From the NCBI RefSeq assembly GCF_014837065.1, contig NZ_JACSPP010000003.1, positions 1 through 64,000 of the forward strand: 64,000 nucleotides of DNA, read 5' to 3'. Numbering within the stretch: position 1 is the first letter of the stretch; every line of letters begins with the position of its first letter. The notes below the pieces were generated by a model, which was given only the letters and a program-made list of their open reading frames with translations, searched no databases and was not told the origin of the DNA. Positions 17,038-26,686 of the stretch are shown in pieces. This DNA is from Phocaeicola intestinalis (GTDB taxonomy: Bacteria > Bacteroidota > Bacteroidia > Bacteroidales > Bacteroidaceae). The position numbers and the translations under genes are program-made.

Positions 17038-17113
17038 TGGTAGCGCATACGGGAATCGAACCCGTGTTTCAGCCGTGAGAGGGCCGCGTCCTAGGCCACT
17101 AGACGAAAGCGCC
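17038..17113 (-). tRNA. tRNA-Glu (anticodon CTC)
   Basis: 76 bases including an encoded CCA. The D arm GTCTAGTGGCCTAGGAC and the loop CTCTCAC (anticodon CTC, reading GAG) follow the usual tRNA-Glu pattern, with T arm ACGGG-TTCGATT-CCCGT. The acceptor stem is weak: G1 faces U72 and there is a U6-U67 mismatch (GGCGCTT with ATGCGCT). It is transcribed with tRNA-Ser 14 bases downstream. Confidence 0.93.
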
Positions 17114-17243
17114 ATCTGAACTTTTGTAGCAATTGCCGGACCGGTTTGTCCTTTCATTGCTACTGAAAAGAATGACATTCTTCTTAACAAGCCTTTAATA
17201 GGTTTTGATTAAATTGAAAATCTTTCTTTTTCTTTTCCGGCTG

Positions 17244-17275
17244 CAAAGGTATGGCTTTTCTTTGAATTGGGCAAG
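17244..17275 (-). promoter_or_regulatory. tRNA operon promoter
   Basis: Minus strand: TTG at 17272-17274, a 20-base spacer, then TACCTTTG at 17244-17251, an excellent Bacteroides promoter. Transcription would start near 17237, about 120 bases before tRNA-Glu. The leader contains an 8-bp inverted repeat GTAGCAAT/ATTGCTAC (17126-17163). Confidence 0.75.
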
Positions 17276-17407
17276 TTTTTAAAACTATTTTTTTCAATCT
17301 ATGGTTTTCTATTTTATGAATGTCCTTATTTTCTATTTTCATACTATGCGCGGTATGGATTTGTGCGTTTTGCTGATGTCGTTGCAGGACACATTCACAT
17401 GCTGACA

Positions 17408-17520
17408 CTCTCAAACGAACATAAGTGATAGGACTGACTTACTTATGTGAAACGCATAACTTACTTATGTGAAACGGCTAACTCACTTATGTTCATTAAA
17501 AGGCATGCTTGAAATCAGTT
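17408..17520 (+). repeat. Family C element copy 1
   Basis: About 110 bp. The core is an 11-bp inverted repeat, AACATAAGTGA (17418-17428) and TCACTTATGTT (17483-17493), enclosing two direct copies of ACTTACTTATGTGAAACG. A near copy in reverse orientation lies at 63003-63110. CATAAGT occurs four times, two on each strand at the ends and two directly repeated inside. It abuts family A copy 2, with 5 bases between them. No coding potential is evident. Confidence 0.7.
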
Positions 17521-17524
17521 TTTT

Positions 17525-17718
17525 AGAAGCTGTTTTGAATTTATCGTGCGATGATTTGGGGTGAGTTTTTGAGGCATTTTCGCTTCTGTGATGAGGAAGA
17601 TAGCGGGCTATCTGACGAAGAACAGGAGCGAAAAGGACCAAAAAATCGCCCAAAGCACACACGAAAACGGATACATCAAGCCAAGAAAAACTTTTTGGAG
17701 AAATTCAAAACAGCTTCT
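17525..17718 (+). mobile_element. Family A element copy 2 (194 bp, MITE-like)
   Basis: Same 18-bp termini and length as copy 1 but in the opposite orientation, with 2 differences over 194 bases. The open frame (17551-17751) reads outward past the right end into the upstream region of the nucleoside permease. The permease promoter begins 19 bases beyond its right end, so this insertion sets the upstream boundary of that gene's control region. Confidence 0.8.
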
Positions 17719-17736
17719 TATTTTCTTGTTTCACAA

Positions 17737-17767
17737 TTTGTAAAGTCATAATCTTTCCGTATATTTG
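17737..17767 (+). promoter_or_regulatory. Nucleoside permease promoter
   Basis: TTTG at 17737-17740, a 19-base spacer and TATATTTG at 17760-17767: a full match to the Bacteroides consensus. It gives a leader of about 40 bases. Confidence 0.75.
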
Positions 17768-17813
17768 TTTCATTGTTTTTTATTTGGAGTATATATGATA
17801 AAATGAAGCGAAT

Positions 17814-19073
17814 ATGAATGTCAAAGTTCGATTGATAGTGATGAACTTCCTGCAATTTGCTGTGTGGGGGGCTTACTTGACTTCGATGGGGACGTATCTG
17901 GCAGGAATTGGGCTGGGAGGTCACATCGGGATATTTTATGCTATGCAAGGTATCGTTTCCTTGTTCATGCCGGCGATTTTGGGTATCATAGCCGACCGTT
18001 GGGTGCCTGCCCAGCGGCTTTTGGGGCTGAGTCATTTGCTGGCTGCTCTGTTTATGGCGGGTGCAGGTTATTATGGCTTGACGGCAGGCGACCAGGTTTC
18101 GTTTCCTGTTCTGTTTGCTTTTTATTCGATGAGTGTGGCATTTTATATGCCTACATTGGCATTGTCGAATTCAGTAGCTTATTCCGCCCTTGACCGCGCA
18201 GGGCTGGATACTATCAAGGCTTTTCCACCCATTCGTACGTGTGGCACGATTGGCTTCATTTGTTCTATGTGGCTGGTGGATTTGTGGGGATTCCAATCCA
18301 ATTATATGCAGTTCTTTGTTTGTGCTGGTTGGGGTGTTCTGCTTGCTGTTTATGCCAACACACTTCCTGCTTGTCCGGTAAATCGTGGCGGTGGAGGTAC
18401 GAAATCATTGGCTGAGGCATTGGGGTTGAAAGCTTTCCTGTTGTTCCGCCGGCGCAAGATGGCTGTTTTTTTTATATTTTCCATGTTGCTGGGAGTTTCT
18501 TTGCAGATTACCAATGGTTTTGCCAATCCGTATATTACGAGTTTCAGTGCTATTCCTGAGTATGCTGATACGTTTGGCGTTCAGCATGCCAATTTACTTA
18601 TTTCCTTGTCGCAGATTAGCGAGACGTGCTGTATCCTGCTGATACCTTTTTTCCTGAGTCGTTTCGGCATCAAGAAGGTAATGCTTATCGCAATGGTGGC
18701 GTGGGTATTGCGCTTTGGCTTGTTCGGTTTTGGAAATCCGGGTGAAGGTGTGTGGATGTTTATCCTTTCGATGATTGTGTATGGTGTGGCTTTTGACTTT
18801 TTCAATGTGTCTGGCTCTTTGTTTGTCGACAAAGAAACGGATGTGGATGTGCGTTCCAGCGCGCAGGGGCTGTTCATTATCATGACCAATGGCTTGGGAG
18901 CTACCATCGGTACGCTGAGTGCGCAGGCGGTGGTCAATCGTTTTGTCGACTTCAACAGTTCGCTTCCTCAGGTAGAAGGATGGAGCCGTGCTTGGTTTGT
19001 TTTTGCTGCATACGCATTGGTGGTGGCAGTCTTGTTTGCCATCGTCTTTAAATATAAACACGTGAAGGAATGA
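17814..19073 (+). CDS. MFS nucleoside:H+ symporter (NupG-like)
   Basis: 419 residues, about twelve transmembrane helices, in the nucleoside:proton symporter group of the major facilitator superfamily. Features include the N-terminal VRLIVMNFLQFAVWGAYLTS, the helix 2-3 loop IADRWVPAQRLLG in place of the classical MFS motif, and FFNVSGSLFVDKETD in the C-terminal half, which is typical of NupG/XapB relatives. It probably takes up nucleosides through the inner membrane. Its stop overlaps the start of the DUF151 gene by 4 bases, and rsmE follows, so three genes form one operon. Confidence 0.92.
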   Translation: MNVKVRLIVMNFLQFAVWGAYLTSMGTYLAGIGLGGHIGIFYAMQGIVSLFMPAILGIIADRWVPAQRLLGLSHLLAALFMAGAGYYGLTAGDQVSFPVLFAFYSMSVAFYMPTLALSNSVAYSALDRAGLDTIKAFPPIRTCGTIGFICSMWLVDLWGFQSNYMQFFVCAGWGVLLAVYANTLPACPVNRGGGGTKSLAEALGLKAFLLFRRRKMAVFFIFSMLLGVSLQITNGFANPYITSFSAIPEYADTFGVQHANLLISLSQISETCCILLIPFFLSRFGIKKVMLIAMVAWVLRFGLFGFGNPGEGVWMFILSMIVYGVAFDFFNVSGSLFVDKETDVDVRSSAQGLFIIMTNGLGATIGTLSAQAVVNRFVDFNSSLPQVEGWSRAWFVFAAYALVVAVLFAIVFKYKHVKE

Positions 19074-19645
19074 AAGAGGTTGAACTGAAGATTCTGGATA
19101 TGTCATCGGTCTTGAAACCGTCAGATTCGTTTGCGTTGGTTTTGGAAGAAGTTGGGGGAGAGGAACGGAAACTGGCATTGATTATCGGGGCGGTTGAAGC
19201 GCAGGGCATCAAAATGGCGGAAATGCACTATAGGCCGCCACGTCCGTTTACGCACGACTTGTTGTTGAATGTGATGGCAGTTGGTCGTCTGCAATGTCTG
19301 AAAGGGGTTATTTATCAAGTGAAGAATGGAATATATTCCACCTATTTATATATAAGGAGAGCCGATGGGGAAGTGGATGTAGTAGATGCGCGTACGTCGG
19401 ATGCCATTGTGTTGTCATTGCGGGCAGGTTTCCCGCTTTATGTATACGAAGATATTTTGGAAAAAGAACATTTGCGCAATATTTCTTCGGACGGTTCCAG
19501 CTATACGATGTCAATCAACTCGGTAGATATTGATATGCTGAAAAGGGCGATGGATGAGGCGGTTCAGTGTGAAGATTATGAACGCGCGTCGCAATTGCGG
19601 GATGAAATCCGCAAACGGGAAAATGAAGAAAACAATAAAAACTAA
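19070..19645 (+). CDS. DUF151 bifunctional-nuclease-like protein with UVR motif
   Basis: 191 residues. The N-terminal 140 residues match DUF151 (bifunctional nuclease fold: LIIGAVEAQGIKMAE, DARTSDAIVLSLRAGFPLYV). Residues about 155-188 form a UvrB/UvrC-type helical hairpin (AMDEAVQCEDYERASQLRDE), a known partner in this family. A DNA-related role is plausible but unproven. It overlaps the permease stop by 4 bases and lies 14 bases before rsmE. Confidence 0.9.
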   Translation: MKEVELKILDMSSVLKPSDSFALVLEEVGGEERKLALIIGAVEAQGIKMAEMHYRPPRPFTHDLLLNVMAVGRLQCLKGVIYQVKNGIYSTYLYIRRADGEVDVVDARTSDAIVLSLRAGFPLYVYEDILEKEHLRNISSDGSSYTMSINSVDIDMLKRAMDEAVQCEDYERASQLRDEIRKRENEENNKN

Positions 19646-19659
19646 TACAGGGAGGGATT

Positions 19660-20364
19660 ATGCATACATTTTATACGCCTGACATAAGGACTAAAGCGGA
19701 GTTGCCCGAAGAAGAGGCGGCTCATTGTCTGCGTGTGCTGCGGCTTACCGTGGGAGATGAAGTCTTGTTGACCGATGGAAAGGGGTTTTTCTACAAGGCT
19801 TTGATAGATGGCATTGCCGGGAAGCGGTGCCGTGTAAAGGTTATTGAAACCATTGCTCAGGAACCGCTTTGGACAGGACATTTGCATCTTGCCATGGCTC
19901 CTACGAAGAACATAGACCGTACGGAGTGGTTTGTGGAGAAGGCTACCGAGATTGGTTTTGATGAACTGACATTTTTGAATTGCCGTTTTTCGGAACGTAA
20001 AGTGGTGAAGAATGAGCGTATTGAGAAAATTGTGATATCCGCAGTCAAGCAGTCGCTAAAAGCACGGAAACCCTTGGTGAATGGAATGGTAGATTTTGCC
20101 AAGTTCGTGTGTAAGGACTTTCCGGGGCAAAAATTCATAGCTCATTGTTATGAGGGAGAAAAGCCTTTGTTAAGGAACGTGCTGAATCCGGAAGCTGGAG
20201 CAGTGGTACTGGTGGGGCCTGAAGGTGACTTTAGTCCGGAAGAAGTAAAGCTGGCGGAATCTTTCGGCTTCCAGCCGGTAAGCCTGGGAAAGTCAAGGCT
20301 GCGGACGGAGACGGCGGCATTGGTATCGGTGCATTTGATGAACTTGGCACATGTGAATGAATAA
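19660..20364 (+). CDS. rsmE: 16S rRNA m3U1498 methyltransferase
   Basis: A 234-residue SPOUT-class methyltransferase that N3-methylates U1498 of 16S rRNA in the decoding centre. The N-terminal PUA-like domain has EEEAAHCLRVLRLTVGDEV. The C-terminal trefoil knot carries VVLVGPEGDFSPEEV and SLGKSRLRTETAALVSV, the SAM-binding signatures of the family. Length is normal. It is last in the permease-DUF151-rsmE operon. Confidence 0.96.
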   Translation: MHTFYTPDIRTKAELPEEEAAHCLRVLRLTVGDEVLLTDGKGFFYKALIDGIAGKRCRVKVIETIAQEPLWTGHLHLAMAPTKNIDRTEWFVEKATEIGFDELTFLNCRFSERKVVKNERIEKIVISAVKQSLKARKPLVNGMVDFAKFVCKDFPGQKFIAHCYEGEKPLLRNVLNPEAGAVVLVGPEGDFSPEEVKLAESFGFQPVSLGKSRLRTETAALVSVHLMNLAHVNE

Positions 20365-20371
20365 ATAATAA

Positions 20372-20556
20372 AATGAATGTCTGCAAACAGCCAATATGTA
20401 CCCCTGAAAAATGAATATATACTGCATGTGCGAATGAATATATACTTCATCTGCGATTGAATATATACTTCATCCGCCTATGGATATATACTTCATCTGC
20501 CAATGCAGTACTATTGCGTTTTCAACTTAGTTAGATGGGGGTAGATGCGGATATTA
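20372..20556 (+). repeat. Family B element copy 1 (four 23-bp units)
   Basis: Left terminus AATGAATGTCTGCAAACAG, then CCAAT. From 20413 to 20504 there are four 23-bp units of type GAATATATACTTCATCTGCG plus three bases (starts 20413, 20436, 20459, 20482), then GCAGTACTATTGCG and a degraded right terminus. It fills most of the leader region of the DUF4836-ABC operon, ending about 30 bases before that gene. Confidence 0.7.
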
Positions 20557-20584
20557 ATAATAAATTTTTTAATATATAAATGTT

Positions 20585-22126
20585 ATGATACAGAAGAAGA
20601 CAATAAGTGTCTGGATGGCCTGTTGGACGATGCTTGTGGGGATGATGGTGTCTTGTACAGGCGGAAATGAATATGAATCTGCTTTGCCCGAAGACGCTGC
20701 TTTGGTGATATCCGTCAATCCCGTGTCTATTGTCGATAAAAGCGGATTGTCGGGAGAAACAGGAAAAAACGCTGTGCAAAGGCTGGGAGATGCATTGAAA
20801 AGTGGTATGCAAGGCTCCGGGCAATTAATAGACAAGATAATTGAAAACCCTTCGGAAAGTGGTATTGATTTTCGCAGGAATCTTTATTTTTTTATGGAAT
20901 CGCAATCTATTTCGGCCGGGATGTTGGCACGTGTGTCTGACGAGGGGAAGCTGGAAGAGTTATTCAAGGCTTTGAGCAAGCAACAGATTTGTTCAATGCC
21001 GACGGAAGAGAATGGTTGTTCGTGGACGGTTATGGGAAATGTGCTTGCGGCCTACACGTCAGATGCATTACTGTTGCTGGCCGACCCTAATGGAGGTGCA
21101 CCGCAAGATCTGTTGCATACTGCTTCGATGTTGTTGCGCCAAGGCGAGAAAGAAGGTTATCGTGCCACTTCGGATTTTGCGAGGATGAAGAGTGGGAATG
21201 GAGATGTCATAGCTTTGGGAACGCTTGATTTGATTCCCGGACGTTACGTGACTCCGATGATGATGGGTATTTCCGGTGACATGAAGATGAAGGATGTGAA
21301 ATGTATGGCGGAGGTTACTTTTGGAGAAGGGAAGATGACCGTTGACTTTACTGACCTGACAACGGATCCTGTGATGAAGCAGATGAAAGACAGGCAAATG
21401 CAAGTGTTCGGGAAGGTGACGGGCAAGTATTTGGATTTTTTCCCTGCCAATACGGGTTTCTGGTTATCGGTGAATGTGGATGGAAAGAAGGCGTATGAAA
21501 TGTTGAAAGAGCATCCAGTGTTCAATAACCAGTTGGAAAATTCGATGATGCCTGTCGATTTTGAGGCCATATTCAGTGCATTGAAAGGAGATATGGCAAT
21601 TGCGGGTGATTTGCTGGCGAATAAGTTTATTGCGTATGCTGATGTGACAGATAATGGCTTTCTTCAGACATTCGAGGACTTGAAGCCTTTGCTCTTGCTG
21701 ACAGGCGGGCAGATGAAACTGATAAACCGTGGAACTTCTGCATACGAATTTTGGATGATGGATGGCAGTATGCTTGGCATGCGTCCTGGAAGTTTGTCTT
21801 TCTGGTTTGGGGTCTCTGACGGAAAGTTTTATTTTACCAATGATTCCCGGTTGGTAGATGCATCTGTGGAAGGACTCTCTTTGCGTGATTGCCCGTGGGG
21901 GAAGGAAGTGAAGGGAAAACGTTGTTTTTATGCAATGAACCTTGCTGCGTTGCTGGAAACTGGGCAATCATTTCCAGACCGTCCTGAAATGCAGGCGCTC
22001 AGGTTTGTGAAGGGGTTGGATTACCTTGTCATTGAATCGGTTGATGCGGAAAAGTCACGGATGGAACTGGTAATGAAAGACAAGAAGCAAAATATTCTCC
22101 GTGTGCTGTTGAGTTCGATAAATTAA
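20585..22126 (+). CDS. DUF4836 family lipoprotein
   Basis: 513 residues. The signal peptide ends VGMMVSC with the lipid cysteine at residue 24, followed by the DUF4836 start pattern ALPEDAALVISVNPVSIVDK. DUF4836 is a Bacteroidetes family of unknown function, resembling large periplasmic lipoproteins with repeated halves (VIALGTLDLIPG, MAIAGDLLANKFIAYADVTD). It is followed by an ABC ATPase and a permease, so a role with that transporter is likely. There is no long gap or terminator before the ATPase gene. Confidence 0.9.
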   Translation: MIQKKTISVWMACWTMLVGMMVSCTGGNEYESALPEDAALVISVNPVSIVDKSGLSGETGKNAVQRLGDALKSGMQGSGQLIDKIIENPSESGIDFRRNLYFFMESQSISAGMLARVSDEGKLEELFKALSKQQICSMPTEENGCSWTVMGNVLAAYTSDALLLLADPNGGAPQDLLHTASMLLRQGEKEGYRATSDFARMKSGNGDVIALGTLDLIPGRYVTPMMMGISGDMKMKDVKCMAEVTFGEGKMTVDFTDLTTDPVMKQMKDRQMQVFGKVTGKYLDFFPANTGFWLSVNVDGKKAYEMLKEHPVFNNQLENSMMPVDFEAIFSALKGDMAIAGDLLANKFIAYADVTDNGFLQTFEDLKPLLLLTGGQMKLINRGTSAYEFWMMDGSMLGMRPGSLSFWFGVSDGKFYFTNDSRLVDASVEGLSLRDCPWGKEVKGKRCFYAMNLAALLETGQSFPDRPEMQALRFVKGLDYLVIESVDAEKSRMELVMKDKKQNILRVLLSSIN

Positions 22127-22207
22127 AGTGTGATTCATGCGTTCGGGACGGTATTTGTCAGAGCAATGGGTATCGTTCCCGAATGGAAGAATAAAGAATG
22201 GAAGACA

Positions 22208-22852
22208 ATGGAAACAATAGAGTTGCAACAAACGTTGCCGGAAGTATTTGCCGGCAAGGATATGGTTATCTCAGATGTATGGCATCGGCAGATAACCTTT
22301 CAAAAAGGGAAGATTTATCTGCTGGAGGCAGCTTCGGGTACAGGTAAATCTTCTCTTTGTAGTTTTATTTATGGGTATCGGAAAGATTATCAGGGTATCA
22401 TTACTTTTGACGGGCGTAATGTGCGCAGTTTTTCGGTGCGTGAATGGGTGGATTTGCGAAAACGTTCGTTGAGTATGCTTTTTCAGGAAATGAGGTTGTT
22501 CGGAGAATTGAGCGCAATCGAGAATATCCGGTTGAAGAATGCATTGACCCGCTATGCTTCGCGGAAACAGGTTGACGAGTGGCTTTTGCGTTTGGGGATT
22601 GATGGAAAAAAAGAGCAAAAGGTAAGCCGCATGTCATTCGGGCAGCAGCAACGTGTGGCGTTTGTTCGTGCCTTGTGCCAACCGTTTGACTTTATTTTCT
22701 TGGATGAACCAATCAGTCACCTTGACGATGGAAACAGCAAAGTGATGGCAGATATACTTTGTGAAGAAATCGGTAAACGTGGTGCAGGGGCGGTGGTGAC
22801 GTCCATTGGTAAACATTTGCCTTTGGAATACGATAGGGTGTTGTCATTGTAG
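22208..22852 (+). CDS. ABC transporter ATP-binding protein
   Basis: About 214 residues, a single cassette. Walker A reads AASGTGKSS, with Ala where the first Gly usually is. The Q-loop region is LSMLFQEMRLFGELSAIENI, the signature MSFGQQQRVAFVRALCQP and Walker B FIFLDEPISHLDD. The frame is open from a GTG at 22130, but the ATG at 22208 (METIELQQTLPEVFAGKD) fits better; 22166 is also possible. It most resembles LolD/MacB-type ATPases that work with FtsX-like permeases, and the next gene is such a permease. Confidence 0.9.
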   Translation: METIELQQTLPEVFAGKDMVISDVWHRQITFQKGKIYLLEAASGTGKSSLCSFIYGYRKDYQGIITFDGRNVRSFSVREWVDLRKRSLSMLFQEMRLFGELSAIENIRLKNALTRYASRKQVDEWLLRLGIDGKKEQKVSRMSFGQQQRVAFVRALCQPFDFIFLDEPISHLDDGNSKVMADILCEEIGKRGAGAVVTSIGKHLPLEYDRVLSL

Positions 22853-22881
22853 TTTAATCATAAAATGTTCATTATAAAAAT

Positions 22882-24072
22882 ATGATTTGGAAGTTATTGA
22901 AGCAGCATATCAGCCTTTCTCAATTACTGGGTTTTTCATTGGCAAACGTGTGTGGAATGGTAATCGTGTTGCTTGCTGTACAGTTTTATCGGGATGTTTT
23001 GCCTATGTTCACTCAGGAAAACAGTTTTTTGAAAGGTGACTATATCATTATAAGTAAGAAAGTAAGTACGTTAGGTACAATTGTAGGCAAGCAGACCACA
23101 TTTTCAGCTGGAGATATTGCAGAGATAGAAGAACAGCCATTCGTGAAGCGTGTGGGTAGTTTTTTACCTTCTCAATTTAAAGTGATGGCTGGAATGGGGT
23201 TGCAAGGCATCAAGATGTCTACCGATTTGTTTTTTGAATCGGTTCCAGATGCGTATGTCGATGTGCAGTCGGAGGAATGGAAATTCAATCCCGAGTCGAA
23301 TGTCATTCCTATCATCATTCCTCGTAATTATTTGAACTTGTATAATTTCGGGTTTGCGCAAAGTCGGAATTTGCCTCAGTTGTCTGAAGGGATTATCGGT
23401 ATGGTAAATTTGGATATCCGTTTGGTCGGGAATGGGAAAACCGAGCAAATGAAAGGTCATATCGTAGGTTTTTCCAGTAGGTTGAATACAATATTGGTAC
23501 CTGAATCTTTTATACGTTGGGCAAATGCACGTTTCAGCACAGGAGTTGAGGCTGAGCCTTCACGATTGATTGTTGAGGTGGGTAATCCAGCCGATGAACG
23601 CATCGTGCAGTTTGTCCAGCGCAAAGGCTATGAGATGGAAGGGAACGAACTGGAAGCTGGAAAGACAGTTTGGTTTTTGAAATTGATTGTCGGGGTGGTT
23701 TTGTCTGTCGGTTTGTTGATAAGCGTTTTGTCTTTCTATATTTTGATACTTAGTATTTATCTGTTGTTGCAGAAAAATATGCGAAAGCTGGAAACATTGT
23801 TGTTGATAGGTTATAGTCCGGCGCAGGTGGCAAGACCCTATCAAATGTTGGCTGTTGTGCTGAATCTGTCTGTGTTGTTGCTGGGCATAGCTATCGTAAT
23901 AGGGATACGCGGAACTTATTTGCCTGTGATAACTTCGTTGCTTCCTGATGCGGGAAATGAAAGTCTGTTGCCGGCTTTGTTGACGGGAGCGTGTGTCTTT
24001 TTACTGGTGTCTGTCTTGAATATAGTTATGGTCCGTCGGAAGGTGGACGGGATTTGGATGCATAAAAAGTAA
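22882..24072 (+). CDS. ABC transporter permease, FtsX/MacB-like
   Basis: 396 residues. One transmembrane helix near the N-terminus (LLGFSLANVCGMVIVLLAVQ), a periplasmic domain of about 200 residues, then three helices at the C-terminus (near residues 270, 325 and 365). This four-helix layout is typical of MacB/FtsX permeases, which move lipoproteins or transmit force rather than import solutes. It lies 29 bases after the ATPase gene. The substrate is unknown; the DUF4836 lipoprotein in the same cluster is an obvious candidate partner. Confidence 0.88.
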   Translation: MIWKLLKQHISLSQLLGFSLANVCGMVIVLLAVQFYRDVLPMFTQENSFLKGDYIIISKKVSTLGTIVGKQTTFSAGDIAEIEEQPFVKRVGSFLPSQFKVMAGMGLQGIKMSTDLFFESVPDAYVDVQSEEWKFNPESNVIPIIIPRNYLNLYNFGFAQSRNLPQLSEGIIGMVNLDIRLVGNGKTEQMKGHIVGFSSRLNTILVPESFIRWANARFSTGVEAEPSRLIVEVGNPADERIVQFVQRKGYEMEGNELEAGKTVWFLKLIVGVVLSVGLLISVLSFYILILSIYLLLQKNMRKLETLLLIGYSPAQVARPYQMLAVVLNLSVLLLGIAIVIGIRGTYLPVITSLLPDAGNESLLPALLTGACVFLLVSVLNIVMVRRKVDGIWMHKK

Positions 24073-24079
24073 GTGACTT

Positions 24080-24490
24080 ATGATTGAGCAAGTTGAATTT
24101 TCGTTGAAACCTCGAAGAAGAGGATTTCATTTGATTACTCAGGAGGTTGCAAGCCATTTGCCTGTACTTCCAGAAAAAGGTCTGTTACATTTGTTTGTAA
24201 AACATACCAGTTGTGCATTGAGCATCAATGAAAATTATGATCCTAGCGTGCGAAATGACATGGAATGTATTTATAATGATTTAGTGAAGGAAAATCAGCC
24301 TTATTACACTCATACTGATGAAGGTTCGGATGACATGCCCAGTCATGCCAAATGTAGTTTGACGGGGGTGTCACTGACTATTCCCATTACGGATGGACAT
24401 ATGAATTTGGGTACTTGGCAAGGTATTTATTTATGCGAGTTCAGGGATTATGGTGGGGCGCGCAGAGTGGTAGCTACGATTGTCGGATAA
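24080..24490 (+). CDS. YjbQ/UPF0047 family protein
   Basis: 136 residues, the full length of the YjbQ family, whose members show weak thiamine-phosphate synthase activity of uncertain relevance. Conserved histidines and acids appear in LFVKHTSCALSINENYDPSV, YTHTDEGSDDMPSHAK and GTWQGIYLCEFRDYGGARR. It is cytoplasmic. It starts 7 bases after the permease stop, so it is probably co-transcribed, although a functional link is not evident. Confidence 0.93.
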   Translation: MIEQVEFSLKPRRRGFHLITQEVASHLPVLPEKGLLHLFVKHTSCALSINENYDPSVRNDMECIYNDLVKENQPYYTHTDEGSDDMPSHAKCSLTGVSLTIPITDGHMNLGTWQGIYLCEFRDYGGARRVVATIVG

Positions 24491-24661
24491 ATTTGTCGTT
24501 CTCGCACACGATACCGTTTTCAGAACTTTTTCTGTGAATAATTGTTTAAAAAGTAAGCTGTAATGACAGTCATGTTAATATCTTGTTTCACGTTAGGTGG
24601 GAAAAGTGGTTTTTTTATAAAAAAATGTTATGTAGAATGACAGGTTTATAAGATATTTATT

Positions 24662-24669
24662 TAAATTTG
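24662..24669 (+). promoter_or_regulatory. -7 box of the ATP synthase operon
   Basis: TAAATTTG matches TAnnTTTG. It lies 97 bases before the chosen atpD start. No good -33 TTTG is seen at the right distance, so the promoter may be weak or activated. The rest of the 217-bp gap after yjbQ shows nothing else. Confidence 0.5.
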
Positions 24670-24704
24670 CATAGATGATTTGGTCAAACATTGAACAATT
24701 GTAA

Positions 24705-26288
<1,584 letters not shown>

Positions 26289-26401
26289 GGATTTTGGTTT
26301 TAAGTTTTTTGTTTTTTTATTCTATAGTGAGCTAGGCTATAGAAACTGTAAGTAAGAAACAAATAAGCTGAAGGACTGACAAACTTAAAAATGAATGACT
26401 A

Positions 26402-26647
26402 ATGAAAGAACTTCATCTGGTTATCGCTTCACCTGAACGTACTATTTTCGAGGGAAAAGTAGATATGGCTGTTTTACCAGGAGAACTTGGAGAGTTCCAA
26501 GTGTTGGTGAATCATGCGCCGCTGATTTCATCGTTGATGGCTGGAGAAGTGAAGTATACGACTGGGACAGAATCGCAGTCCTTGCAAATTAAGGGTGGAT
26601 TCGTAGAAGTCAGAGACAATCAGATATCAGTTTGCGCTGAACTCTGA
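26402..26647 (+). CDS. atpC: ATP synthase F1 subunit epsilon, short form
   Basis: 81 residues, covering only the N-terminal beta-sandwich (LHLVIASPERTIFEGKVDMA, VLPGELGEFQVLVNHAPLIS). The C-terminal two-helix arm, which in E. coli inhibits ATP hydrolysis, is missing. The stop at 26645-26647 is followed by non-coding sequence, so this is not a frameshift. Short epsilon subunits are usual in Bacteroides. The 113-bp gap after atpD holds a small TCTATAG/CTATAGA inverted repeat (26321-26343). Confidence 0.95.
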   Translation: MKELHLVIASPERTIFEGKVDMAVLPGELGEFQVLVNHAPLISSLMAGEVKYTTGTESQSLQIKGGFVEVRDNQISVCAEL

Positions 26648-26686
26648 AAAAGAGAGATGTAGCAAAGTTAAAGCTGTATTGGCAAA

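Noticed and set aside
20400..20520. CRISPR array at the family B elements
   Set aside because: Units are directly adjacent without unique spacers, only three to five in number, and no cas genes are present.
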